From: Lysobacterales bacterium
GTDB lineage: Bacteria > Pseudomonadota > Gammaproteobacteria > Xanthomonadales > SZUA-36
Reading direction: 5' to 3'
NCBI GenBank assembly: GCA_021648045.1
Contig: JAKITM010000038.1
Location: 1 to 21,859, forward strand
Length of the DNA: 21,859 bases
Shown piece by piece: positions 8,442 through 16,289 of the stretch. Numbering within the stretch: position 1 is the stretch's first letter; the number at the start of each line of letters is the position of its first letter. A program made the position numbers and the translations under genes. The notes beneath the pieces were generated by a model. It did no database searches and had not been told where the DNA came from. It worked only from the letters and a program-made list of their open reading frames with translations.

Positions 8442-9260
8442 ATGCAAACTAACTCAAGTAATAAGACCGCCTTAATCACAGGCGCATCTGCAGGACTAGG
8501 CGCAGAGTTTGCCCGGCAATTGGCGGTTCAAGGTAACAATCTTGTGCTGACCGCCCGGCGCACTGACCGCCTGGAAGCCCTAGCAGCCGAACTGACAGCA
8601 ACATTCGGAATTAAAACCTATGTTTACACCGCCGACCTAGCCGACCCTCGCAGTCCACAGCAGTTGTTTAATAAGCTTGCAGCCGATGGCGTTGACATCG
8701 ATATTCTGATTAACAATGCAGGCTATGGTGTAACCGGTACTCTGACAGTTCCTGACTGGAAAACCCATGCTGATTTTCTTAATGTTATGGTGAATTCACT
8801 GGTTGAGCTTTGCTACCTTTTACTGCCTGCTATGCAGCAGCGGGGCTTTGGAAAAATCATCAATGTCGCCTCAATGGCAGCGCTAGTACCTGCAGCAGCC
8901 GGTCACACACTGTATGCGGCTAGCAAAGCCTTCGTGGTGCGCTTTTCTGAATCGCTCGCGATGGAAAACCTGAATACCGGCGTTAAAGTTCAGGCGCTCT
9001 GCCCTGGGTTTACTTATACAGAATTTCATGATGTAACTGGCACGCGTGAACAAATGTCAGATATGTCAGAAAAAATGTGGCTGAAAGCTGAAGATGTAAT
9101 TAGTTATTCACTGGCTCAAATTGACCAGAAAGATAGCTTGCCTGTTTCAATTCCCGGTCGGCAGTACCGCACAATTGAGCGCCTGATGCGCTGGCTACCC
9201 AAAAAAATAGCCTACAAGAATATGCGTAAACGGGCTAAAGATTTCCGTCAGCTTGATTGA
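8442..9260 (+). CDS. Short-chain dehydrogenase/reductase (classical, DltE/YqjQ-like)
   Basis: This is a cytoplasmic NAD(P)-dependent oxidoreductase of the classical SDR family; its substrate cannot be told from sequence. The 272-residue Rossmann protein has the cofactor motif TGASAGLG (13-20), NNAG (91-94), and the catalytic set N118, S144, Y158 and K162 (YAASK). The R39-R40 pair after the second beta strand favours NADP(H). The C-terminal region contains the basic patch KKIAYKNMRKRAK near 253-265, as in COG0300-type members linked to lipid or ketone reduction. TAGAAT at 8405-8410 could be its -10 element; the Shine-Dalgarno sequence is weak. It stands alone, divergent from tpiA and convergent with the next gene, 22 bases away. 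Confidence 0.88.
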   Translation: MQTNSSNKTALITGASAGLGAEFARQLAVQGNNLVLTARRTDRLEALAAELTATFGIKTYVYTADLADPRSPQQLFNKLAADGVDIDILINNAGYGVTGTLTVPDWKTHADFLNVMVNSLVELCYLLLPAMQQRGFGKIINVASMAALVPAAAGHTLYAASKAFVVRFSESLAMENLNTGVKVQALCPGFTYTEFHDVTGTREQMSDMSEKMWLKAEDVISYSLAQIDQKDSLPVSIPGRQYRTIERLMRWLPKKIAYKNMRKRAKDFRQLD

Positions 9261-9282
9261 TTAAAACAATGAGGAAATCGCT

Positions 9283-9912
9283 CTACTCACGATATTTTAG
9301 CCGCTGAACTACATTGCCATTTTCAATATGAAAAACGCGAGTATCGCCACGCCGGGGATAATAGGTCCACACTAAGCGATAAACTACAACGGAAATATGC
9401 GGATAGATGTACCCCGGAATATGCTGGGGATATTGTTGAGGGTAATGGTGTTGACCAGGGTAAATGGTCACCGGGTAATAACTTTCATGATCCGGTGCTC
9501 CACAGCGCCGGTACAAATCTACTAGCGTCCTACCCACGCTGTCGAGATCACTACCGCTGCAATTATTTTTTTCCGGGGCACGATTAAAACCATAAGCCAG
9601 TGTTTGCTCTTCCCTGAGCACGCCATTGCGAAATACCATTCTACGGACTAATTTACGCGGCCCGAAATTAATATACCAAGCTTCCATCCCATCCGTCAGC
9701 TGCAAGGCATAGGGTGATTTATCCAGAGCCGCAGGCCTAGACCAGCGCTCAATCCAGAATGGTTCAGGACAATAGCGCTCAAGGCGAGATACCGGATCGC
9801 CTTCTTTAATCAGTTTGCTACCACAGCGTACAGCTGCAGCATCTGTTGCATATAACAACATCAACAGCAGGCTGATTTTAAATGCAACTTGCTTAAATTT
9901 TATTTTCAGCAT
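9283..9912 (-). CDS. Secreted DUF2845-type protein
   Basis: This looks like an exported protein of unknown function. From the ATG at 9912 the product is 209 residues and begins with a clear signal peptide: basic MLKIKFKQ, a hydrophobic core, then cleavage likely after A27 in ATDAAA. An in-frame TTG at 9954 would add 14 residues in front of the signal and is less likely. The mature part starts with RCGSKLIKEGDP, resembling the DUF2845 repeat (RCG.KLV..GD, then a CGxP motif). Similar cysteine motifs recur as ERYCPEP near residue 48 and YRRCGAPD further on. A stretch rich in Tyr, Pro, His and Gln (around 160-185) is low in complexity. The gene is alone and convergent with the dehydrogenase. The family call rests on recalled motifs. 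Confidence 0.75.
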   Translation of the reverse strand: MLKIKFKQVAFKISLLLMLLYATDAAAVRCGSKLIKEGDPVSRLERYCPEPFWIERWSRPAALDKSPYALQLTDGMEAWYINFGPRKLVRRMVFRNGVLREEQTLAYGFNRAPEKNNCSGSDLDSVGRTLVDLYRRCGAPDHESYYPVTIYPGQHHYPQQYPQHIPGYIYPHISVVVYRLVWTYYPRRGDTRVFHIENGNVVQRLKYRE

Positions 9913-9991
9913 CACTACTATCCCGTTAACTACTAAACAGTATTTAGTGGACAACTGTCCAGCATATTTAGTTTAACATTCCTGCAACCCC

Positions 9992-10017
9992 AAGATATCC
10001 CGCCCCGGGGATATCTT
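9992..10017. repeat. Perfect 10-base-arm inverted repeat (hairpin)
   Basis: AAGATATCCC (9992-10001) and GGGATATCTT (10008-10017) are exact complements around GCCCCG. The stem is strong but not followed by a T run on either strand, so it does not look like a standard terminator. It lies upstream of the DUF2845 gene and just before the first REP-like palindrome, at the border where accessory sequence begins. Confidence 0.6.
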
Positions 10018-10040
10018 ACAGTTTGTTGGAGATTTAGCGT

Positions 10041-10072
10041 TCAGGTGGGGTGGGCATTTATGCCCACGCGTA
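10041..10072 (-). repeat. REP-like palindrome, copy A (single unit)
   Basis: The core GTGGGCATTTATGCCCAC (10050-10067) is an 8-base-arm palindrome followed by GCGTAAA. The same core and flank occur in the longer copy near 17490-17590. Copy A matches the reverse complement of that copy's right half (GTGGGCATTTATGCCCACGCGTAAA), so it is in the opposite orientation. It is a solitary half unit. Confidence 0.75.
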
Positions 10073-10098
10073 AAGTTAAGCTGATAGTTTGCGGGGCG

Positions 10099-10406
10099 TT
10101 ATTCTTTTTGAATGTGAATCCGCACGGCTTTAACATTACTGCTAACCAGGGAAAATGCAAATCGCGGAGCCTTATGCCGTTTTTTCACCAGCACATCCTC
10201 GCCATCATCCCGTTCTATATGAAACGCTTTTTTTGATAGTTGCTCACGGAAGGCATCGCCGCAACGCTGGATGATTTGGTTAGCGTTGTTCCACTTTGGC
10301 GCTTTGGCTGCTGTGTTATAAATTACTTTGAAACATTCCTGTTCGCCCTGTGTTCAGCTTTATGATTACTCTGATAGAGCGAGAAGAAATCTGCTGCGAT
10401 TGCCAC
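10099..10406 (-). pseudogene. Remnant of an unrecognised gene, frameshifted
   Basis: The minus strand carries two well-formed reading segments in different frames. The first runs from a possible GTG at 10406 with AIAADFFSLYQSNHKAEHR, and soon meets a stop. The second continues with QGEQECFKVIYNTAAKAPKW and ends with FSLVSSNVKAVRIHIQKE and a TAA at 10099-10101. The joint product would be about 100 residues with a normal, basic soluble composition. The break lies near 10340. The second segment has no start codon of its own. I do not recognise the family. The plus-strand open frame across the same bases has a poor composition and is a shadow. It sits between REP copy A and the toxin-antitoxin promoter. 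Confidence 0.5.
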
Positions 10407-10455
10407 TTTCCTACTATCTGACTATATAACTGCTTTTAATTTATTATTTTAGCTG

Positions 10456-10484
10456 TATAATACTTCAGTATTACTGAGGTATTA
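10456..10484 (+). promoter_or_regulatory. Toxin-antitoxin promoter and operator
   Basis: TATAAT at 10456-10461 is a perfect -10 hexamer. An inverted repeat overlaps it: TAATACTTCAG (10458-10468) and CTGAGGTATTA (10474-10484), ten of eleven positions paired around TATTA. The right arm contains the Shine-Dalgarno GAGG that precedes the antitoxin ATG at 10487. A ribbon-helix-helix antitoxin bound here would block RNA polymerase, the usual autoregulation of such pairs. The -35 region is weak. Confidence 0.7.
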
Positions 10485-10486
10485 CC

Positions 10487-10720
10487 ATGAAAACTATTAC
10501 TGTAAAAGCAGATAATGAATTCAATGCCGTCTTAAACCGGCTAACAGTACGCTTACATACTACCCGCTCTAAGGTTATTCGGGATGCGGTAAGAAATTAT
10601 TCCAGACAACTGGATAAGGACGAGCTTAGACAAAAAATTCTATCCGCTTCGCGCAAAACCAGAAAACAAGCGCGACAGACAACCACCGACTTTATTGCTG
10701 CCGATAGCGATGGCTTATAA
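10487..10720 (+). CDS. Ribbon-helix-helix antitoxin (CopG-like) of a MazF/PemK-type pair
   Basis: This is a probable antitoxin that binds its own operator and neutralises the toxin encoded next door. The 77-residue protein has a ribbon-helix-helix N-terminus: strand ITVKAD (4-9), helix about 11-22, the turn TTRSK (25-29) and helix 2 VIRDAVRNYSRQL. A basic, probably disordered tail (about 50-77) is of the kind that wraps the toxin. The start ATG lies seven bases after GAGG. Its stop lies inside the toxin gene, an 11-base overlap, so the two are translationally coupled. The fold and the pair are secure; exact subfamily is not. Confidence 0.85.
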   Translation: MKTITVKADNEFNAVLNRLTVRLHTTRSKVIRDAVRNYSRQLDKDELRQKILSASRKTRKQARQTTTDFIAADSDGL

Positions 10721-11075
10721 ACGCGGCTGTATATATTTAGCTAACTTCAACCCCTCCAAGGGCACAGAAGCAGGTAAAATTCGCCCTTGCCTGGTTATGC
10801 AAAGTGATTTACTTAATGAGGCCGGCCACCCAAGCACCACTGTGCTACCACTAACCACAGTATTAATTGATGCGGCCGAGCCACTGCGTTACCGAATTAA
10901 AGCGCGTGCTGGGCTAACCGCTGATTCAGACATTATGCTGGACCAAACCAGAACCATTGATAATAAGCGTATAACCAGCAGTATACTGGCCACCCTAAGT
11001 AGCACAGAAATCATCGAACTGGAAAGCTTATGGCAAATTGTTTTAGGCTTTGACCTGAATTTTACCCAGTTGTAG
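10710..11075 (+). CDS. MazF/PemK-family endoribonuclease toxin
   Basis: This is a likely mRNA-cleaving toxin that halts growth when free of its antitoxin. The 121-residue protein has the MazF barrel signature RGCIYLANFNPSKGTEAGKI followed by RPCLV. R25 in IRPCL and T49/T50 in VLPLTT match the catalytic Arg and Thr positions of the family. The middle motif SDIMLDQTRTID corresponds to the conserved region before helix 2. I chose the ATG at 10710, inside the antitoxin gene, over an in-frame TTG fifteen bases upstream. Length is normal and no disruption is seen, so it should be active. A decayed copy of its central part lies at 17372-17480. Confidence 0.9.
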   Translation: MAYKRGCIYLANFNPSKGTEAGKIRPCLVMQSDLLNEAGHPSTTVLPLTTVLIDAAEPLRYRIKARAGLTADSDIMLDQTRTIDNKRITSSILATLSSTEIIELESLWQIVLGFDLNFTQL

Positions 11076-11091
11076 GCTAGCGAGGTTTAAC

Positions 11092-11200
11092 TTTCAGGCT
11101 GATTGGGGATTTGTGCCCACGCGCGGTATTACAAATGTTCAGAAAACTGACTTGGTGTGGCTGACTTTTACGCGTGAGCATAAATTCCCACCCTACGGCA
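11092..11200 (+). repeat. REP-like double unit, copy B (degenerate)
   Basis: This stretch matches copy C (17486-17590) over its length: two palindromes joined by a spacer with CGCGGTATTA, TTGACTTGGTGTGGCT-like and TTTTACGCGTG segments, ending in CCCACCCTACGGC. Both palindromes are imperfect here (GTGAGCATAAATTCCCAC in place of GTGGGCATAAATGCCCAC). It lies between the toxin stop and the kinase stop, in the same orientation as copy C. Confidence 0.75.
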
Positions 11201-11227
11201 ACGCAGAGTTTATTTCCAAAGTCACTT

Positions 11228-12448
11228 TTAACGAATACTAACTTCCACCACAAAGACATGTTTATTATCATGAATAAAACGCACATGCCAGCCGAGTTTT
11301 TCACACATGCGGCGGGCGATAACAAAGCCCATTCCAAATCCAGAAGTTTCACTCGATTGGCCCATGTTTTTAGGGTTTTCGATACAAATCAAATGCTCGC
11401 TGATACTACAATTAACTATATTGTTTGATCCATGCTGGATGGCGTTTTTCACAAAACTGCCAATGACTACCACAAACACTTCTGGAGCTACATTAATTGG
11501 CAGATTAGAGTCCGCAGAGTAATTTACTTTAATCAAATGATCGGGATAAGTTTCAAGGTATGTAGATTTGATTTTTTCCATACAGGCTCTCATCTCACAA
11601 ACCTGATCGCCAATGACTCGATCGCTAGCTAGCCACAAAAATGCTTCTGTGATCTGTTTCATTTGTTCAATTGACCTATTTAACCTATTTAAGACAGATG
11701 GTCTGTCAATATCATTTTCAGACTGCGGTAAACGCAGTATCTCTAGCGCACTCTGTGCCACTTGAATAGGCGATCTGAGTTCATGGCTAACACCTTTATT
11801 GAATTCAAATTCACGCTGAGCGGCTCTTTTTGCCCGACCAATAGATAGCTCTAAATGATGAGCTAGCTTACCCACATCATCAGCATAAAAATCATTAGAA
11901 AAGCCTTGAGGTAACTCATCATCTTCATTTTGTAATTGTTTGGTTAATTTTTTTAAAGGCGATAATATTTGCTTTGACAGCCGATTAGCAACTACTATAG
12001 ATACTAATATTAGCATCAGAGAAATTATAGATATCAACATCAATAGCTCAGAACGACCAAACCTTACAGCCAATAATTCACTGACATCGAGACTGATAAA
12101 GTAATTGGATTGCTCACCTGCTACCTTACCCTTTAATAAAAACAAAGCCTGAGCATCATCAAAGTATTCATAAACCCCGAGCTCTGAGCCAAGCGATGAT
12201 TTCAATTTTTCAGGTAAGTAATCACTGTCTAAGTACAGTTTCATATGCCGGTTATCTGGTTGCCATACAGAACGCTCAATAGCCGGGAGTTGCTCAAACT
12301 GACGCTGTTCACTTTTTAATACATTAGCAAACACCTGATCCTCGACCATATAAACCATTAGCATGGCTAGCCCCATAAAAATTATACACAAAACCAGTGT
12401 CAGGCCAACAATGGCTTGCTTTGTTCTCCTGGCAATACTAATTCGCAT
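11228..12448 (-). CDS. Membrane histidine kinase of a two-component system
   Basis: This is an inner-membrane sensor kinase that should phosphorylate the adjacent regulator. The 406-residue product (ATG at 12448; an in-frame GTG at 12460 would add four residues) has a first membrane helix near 12-34, a periplasmic region of about 95 residues, a second helix near 134-156, and a HAMP-like linker. The HisKA helix GVSHELRSPIQ contains phospho-acceptor H222. In the ATPase domain the N-box keeps N335 and H339 (VKNAIQHG) and a glycine loop GFGMG is at 370-374. The G1 box is atypical, reading CIENPKN where the family normally has an Asp-x-Gly-x-Gly pattern. Its start overlaps the regulator gene by 11 bases. 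The signal is unknown; context suggests envelope stress or a substrate of the linked transporter and hydrolase. Confidence 0.92.
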   Translation of the reverse strand: MRISIARRTKQAIVGLTLVLCIIFMGLAMLMVYMVEDQVFANVLKSEQRQFEQLPAIERSVWQPDNRHMKLYLDSDYLPEKLKSSLGSELGVYEYFDDAQALFLLKGKVAGEQSNYFISLDVSELLAVRFGRSELLMLISIISLMLILVSIVVANRLSKQILSPLKKLTKQLQNEDDELPQGFSNDFYADDVGKLAHHLELSIGRAKRAAQREFEFNKGVSHELRSPIQVAQSALEILRLPQSENDIDRPSVLNRLNRSIEQMKQITEAFLWLASDRVIGDQVCEMRACMEKIKSTYLETYPDHLIKVNYSADSNLPINVAPEVFVVVIGSFVKNAIQHGSNNIVNCSISEHLICIENPKNMGQSSETSGFGMGFVIARRMCEKLGWHVRFIHDNKHVFVVEVSIR

Positions 12449-13124
12449 GCTTTTGTTCACTACACAATTGGTAACCCACGCCTTTTATGGTCTTTAACAT
12501 AGCAAATTCGAAAGGTTTGTCCATCGCTTTTCTAAGTTCATGCATGTGTGAACGCAAAGGGTTACTCTGTGGCGGTATATCGCCCCATAACAGATATTCA
12601 AGATCTTGCCTTGAAACCACCTGAGGTGAAGAGCGCATCATCATTTCTAAAATTTGCATACAAGCCCTATGCATCGGTACTACTTTCCCTGCTCTTTTAA
12701 CTTGCCAGCAACTAATGTCTAAACTTAATTCGCCAACTTCTAACAACCTGGATTTGTGGCTGTCTTGTTTCTGAGTCAATGCGTTGATTCTCAAGGTCAG
12801 TTCTTCAAGGGCAAATGGTTTCACCAAATAGTCTAGAGCACCTGCTTGAAAACCTGTGATTTTATCTGCCAGAGAACTTCTGGCAGTTAGCATTAACACA
12901 GGCATATGTAACTGATAATCTTCATGTAATTTACGGCATAATGTGAAACCGTCCATTTTCGGTAAGTTGATGTCTAAAATGATCACATCAAAGCTATGAC
13001 TAGTAGCCAATTTTAGGCCCAAATCGCCGTTATCGGCAAAATCCATATGGTGGCCCAAAACCGCTAGATAATCACCAATGTTGGCAGCGATATCAGGGTC
13101 ATCTTCTATCAATAGAATCCTCAT
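12438..13124 (-). CDS. OmpR-family response regulator
   Basis: This is a DNA-binding regulator paired with the downstream kinase. Residues 1-115 form the receiver domain with acidic pair D8-D9, phospho-acceptor D51 (IILDINLPKMDG), T80 and K102 (LVKPFALEEL). Residues about 127-228 are a winged-helix effector domain ending in the typical KTIKGVGYQL. Length, 228 residues, is standard. The start ATG overlaps the permease stop by four bases (ATGA), so it is in the same operon as the transporter and hydrolase. Likely targets are its own operon promoter upstream of 17218, but no binding repeat is certain there. Confidence 0.95.
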   Translation of the reverse strand: MRILLIEDDPDIAANIGDYLAVLGHHMDFADNGDLGLKLATSHSFDVIILDINLPKMDGFTLCRKLHEDYQLHMPVLMLTARSSLADKITGFQAGALDYLVKPFALEELTLRINALTQKQDSHKSRLLEVGELSLDISCWQVKRAGKVVPMHRACMQILEMMMRSSPQVVSRQDLEYLLWGDIPPQSNPLRSHMHELRKAMDKPFEFAMLKTIKGVGYQLCSEQKHAN

Positions 13125-15625
13125 GTTTGTTGAAATAACTGGATGGGTTGTTTAATTCTGTAATATGCGTTGATCAAGCCCATTAAGGCAAAAACTCCTG
13201 TAACAACCATAATAAGTAATCCCAAGCTAACCCAGTCTGGATTATAAGATATACCAAACTGTTGCTTGAACATAATATTCGCAATGAGTTGAGCACCTAA
13301 TACACCAATCAGACTCGCAACAAAGCCAACCACAGCCTGCTCTATCAATAACACGACATAAATCTTACTTTTAACAACGCCCAGAGTTCGCATTAAATTA
13401 ATCCGTCTGTGTTGCACATGCAAACTGGTATAAGCCGATGCTATAAGGACGGTTAGAGCCGCTAAAACCAACAACATCAGTATGCTATTCATAATTTTTG
13501 TAATACTTATCATAATTGCACGCATGTTACTGACTTGTTGTTCAATGTCGATGATCAAAACAGCAGGGAATTCATAGGCAATACTGCTTAGTATGTGTTT
13601 ATTATCGGCCTGAATTTCTATACCGCCCATGTCATGTTGAGCATAATCACTTAAGGTGTCTGGAGCAAACATAAACCAAAACATCACCATTGAGCCGCCA
13701 CTTTTAAAGGCCCGCTTGCTGCTAATTTTACTTAAGAGAACTTCATCTCCGATTTTGAAACCCAACACATCCCCCATTTTCAAACCAAGATCGCTCATCA
13801 CTTCTGCCTCAACAGAAACCTCACCACTACCCAATTTTGGCCATGCGCCAGTTAACATTGTGTTATTTTTCGGCGCATCTTTTGACCATGATAGGCGAAC
13901 CGGCGAGCGGGTTTCTTCGCGGGTATCACTTTCTGCGGTCAAGACTTGATCTATAGCCTGGCCATTGATGGAGAATAATTTTGCTGAAACTGTTGGGTAA
14001 CTCCCCTTGATTGGTATCTTATTTTCCTGCATCAAACGCATGAATTCCGGCCTTTGCTTTACAGGCAAACCACTGAACAAATAATTACCATCATGGCTTA
14101 GCAGTTGCACATGGTATCTATCTAGGAAATTTCCCCGTAAATTCGCCGTCATTAATAATGCCATACTGGCCAAAGCAATGGTGGCCATTACGGTTATGTG
14201 TTTTTTAGAACTGCGACCAATAGACCTGAGTGCTACGCGTACAATACCGTGATTCAAATAATGCAACAGTCCTGTGCTCTTACTCAGCAACCAGCCGAAA
14301 ACTAGAGTCAAAACAACTAAAACTACAACGCCGAGACTTAATAATAAGGTTAAGCGTACATTGTCACTGTTATACCAAAGAAGCAAAGCTACACAAAACA
14401 AGGCGCTGAGAATGGAAACAAAATAATTTTTACCTGTGATCGCCTGACCACGCAGTACAGCACTCACTGGCATTAACGACAAAGCCACTAAGCGGGGATA
14501 CACAAATGCCGTAAGAGCTAACAAAGTTATACCCAGGGTTGTGAGAGAAATTTGCCAACTTAAGGTGATATCCGCAAGCACCAAATGTGGCATTAATAGG
14601 TCTTTTAACCAGGGCTGTATTAGCCAGCCAGCAATGCCTCCTAAAACACCACTTACCAATGCCATCAAAATTAATTGTAATAACAAAGCCGAAGAAAACA
14701 CACTTCGTTTAATCCCCATACAACGCAACATAGTGCCTGGCAATACATACTTTTGAATAGAGAAATTAACCAGGATTGTCGCAGCTGCGCCACAAAGTAA
14801 CAGCACAAAAATCAAAACCATCCCCAGCATTTTATCAGCTCTCTGAGCCAATCTGGAAAAAGGATGTTGGCCCGTTTCGGGCTTCAATACCTGATAATCA
14901 AGTTTTATAATCGCCGGCAATGATGATTCTAATTCTTGTAGTATCGATTTTTCAGCCGCAAACAAATAACGAAACTCATTCCTGCCATTGTTAAGATCTA
15001 AGCCTATTGACCTTAAGTCTTCCAGATGCACCATCACCCTGGGTAAAATGTATTGTAATTGAGTTAGCCTATCAGGCTCAAAAAGCACCTGCGCGGTAAC
15101 TGTAAAGGATACTTCACCTATTTGGATTTGGTCGCCAAGATCGACACCTAGAACAGCCATTGCACGAGCATCTAACCAAGCCTTTGAATGCATTAAGCTT
15201 TCGCCTGTTGAGGTAAAGGGCCCAACAGCATTTCTGAGTTTTATCTCTCCTTGCAAAGGATAGGTAGATGTAACACCTTTGAGTGCAATGCTGTGATAAC
15301 CACCCAGTCCATTGGCACCATGAGTTAAGGAAACAGTCTCTACTGGAGCCGCAATAGTTGACCTCTGCCACCATTGGCCGGGGAGTGGTTGGTCACTACG
15401 AATGACTAAGGGGGCCCCCAGAAAGGTTGAAATATCTTTATTTAAAGCAGCCTGGGCGCCCGCAGAAAAATAGGCCAAGCCACTAGCTGCTAAAGCGCTG
15501 AAAAACAAACAACAGGTGAGTAATATATTGGCCTTTTGCGAAAGTGATCGCCAACCCAAATATCGAAATAACATTAAGATTTGCGCCAGTTGGCCAGGGC
15601 TCTGTTTTTTTAATTCAAGCTGCAT
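13121..15625 (-). CDS. ABC transporter permease, FtsX-type, YbbP-like with two FtsX domains
   Basis: This is the membrane part of an ABC system with the adjacent ATPase. The 834-residue product has about ten hydrophobic helices: one near 34-57; a first FtsX block near 265-290, 310-338 and 357-380; a middle group near 400-417, 423-445 and 477-495; and a second FtsX block near 713-735, 755-785 and 799-820. Extracytoplasmic regions lie at about 58-264 and 496-710. This layout matches YbbP-like permeases, which work in mechanotransmission or lipid extraction, more than the four-helix MacB type. I chose the ATG at 15625, overlapping the ATPase gene by 11 bases, because the further 12 codons upstream would lie inside that gene. 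No periplasmic adaptor (MacA-like) gene is present. Substrate unknown. Confidence 0.92.
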   Translation of the reverse strand: MQLELKKQSPGQLAQILMLFRYLGWRSLSQKANILLTCCLFFSALAASGLAYFSAGAQAALNKDISTFLGAPLVIRSDQPLPGQWWQRSTIAAPVETVSLTHGANGLGGYHSIALKGVTSTYPLQGEIKLRNAVGPFTSTGESLMHSKAWLDARAMAVLGVDLGDQIQIGEVSFTVTAQVLFEPDRLTQLQYILPRVMVHLEDLRSIGLDLNNGRNEFRYLFAAEKSILQELESSLPAIIKLDYQVLKPETGQHPFSRLAQRADKMLGMVLIFVLLLCGAAATILVNFSIQKYVLPGTMLRCMGIKRSVFSSALLLQLILMALVSGVLGGIAGWLIQPWLKDLLMPHLVLADITLSWQISLTTLGITLLALTAFVYPRLVALSLMPVSAVLRGQAITGKNYFVSILSALFCVALLLWYNSDNVRLTLLLSLGVVVLVVLTLVFGWLLSKSTGLLHYLNHGIVRVALRSIGRSSKKHITVMATIALASMALLMTANLRGNFLDRYHVQLLSHDGNYLFSGLPVKQRPEFMRLMQENKIPIKGSYPTVSAKLFSINGQAIDQVLTAESDTREETRSPVRLSWSKDAPKNNTMLTGAWPKLGSGEVSVEAEVMSDLGLKMGDVLGFKIGDEVLLSKISSKRAFKSGGSMVMFWFMFAPDTLSDYAQHDMGGIEIQADNKHILSSIAYEFPAVLIIDIEQQVSNMRAIMISITKIMNSILMLLVLAALTVLIASAYTSLHVQHRRINLMRTLGVVKSKIYVVLLIEQAVVGFVASLIGVLGAQLIANIMFKQQFGISYNPDWVSLGLLIMVVTGVFALMGLINAYYRIKQPIQLFQQT

Positions 15626-16289
15626 GTAATTGTCCCAGTTTGAGATAGTACATAGCGTCACATCGTTTGGCTAACTTATCATCATGTGTTACCAGCACCA
15701 TTGCACTATTGCTTTCATAGTGCAAATCAAATAATTGTTTGATTACCAATTGTGCAGTATTGTGATCTAAGTTTGCTGTAGGTTCATCAGCAAACAACAA
15801 GGTAGGCCGAACGGAAAAGGCACGACACAGGGCCACACGCTGTTGCTCTCCACCTGATAATTGCTTCGGATAATGGTGAACCCGCTCTTCTAGGCCCATC
15901 TTACTCAACCAGCTTCTTGCCATCTTATAAGGTGCTTTGTGCCCAAATAACTCAAGTGGTAAAGCCACATTTTCCAAAGCAGTCAGGTCCTCCATCAAAT
16001 AAAATGATTGAAAGACAAAGCCAGCACACCCAGCCCTAAGCACAGCCCTTTGGTCTTCACTCATATTGGTGATTTCTTGATTGTTGATCTTGATTTGGCC
16101 AGACTGCGGTAAATCCAGACCCGCCAACAAGCTTAATAAGGTAGATTTACCACTACCGGACTCACCCAAAATAGCTACTGATTGACCAGAATATACTGTC
16201 AAGTCTATACCCGATAATATCTGTAAGGATCCTGCTGGTGTATCCACACTTCTGTGTACATCATGTGCCTCGACAACGGTATCAGGCAT
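15615..16289 (-). CDS. ABC transporter ATP-binding protein, LolD/MacB/YbbA family
   Basis: This ATPase powers the FtsX-type permease encoded just downstream. The 224-residue protein has every ABC motif: Walker A GESGSGKST (42-50), Q-loop Q94 in FVFQSFY, signature LSGGEQQRVAL (144-154), Walker B LLFADEP (164-170) followed by the D-loop, and switch H202 in LVTHDD. The short single-domain form with QQRVALCRAF is typical of LolD/YbbA/MacB-type type VII ABC systems. Its ATG shares one base with the hydrolase stop (TAATG) and its end overlaps the permease start by 11 bases, so stoichiometric coupling of all three is likely. Confidence 0.95.
   Translation of the reverse strand: MPDTVVEAHDVHRSVDTPAGSLQILSGIDLTVYSGQSVAILGESGSGKSTLLSLLAGLDLPQSGQIKINNQEITNMSEDQRAVLRAGCAGFVFQSFYLMEDLTALENVALPLELFGHKAPYKMARSWLSKMGLEERVHHYPKQLSGGEQQRVALCRAFSVRPTLLFADEPTANLDHNTAQLVIKQLFDLHYESNSAMVLVTHDDKLAKRCDAMYYLKLGQLHAA

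Noticed and set aside
9913..9954. TTG start for the DUF2845-type protein
   Set aside because: It would place 14 extra residues before a normal signal peptide; the ATG at 9912 gives the standard n-region.
10045..10236. Plus-strand open frame of 63 codons beginning at the REP-like palindrome
   Set aside because: Its start lies in the repeat, its composition is poor, and the opposite strand carries better protein-like segments over the same bases.
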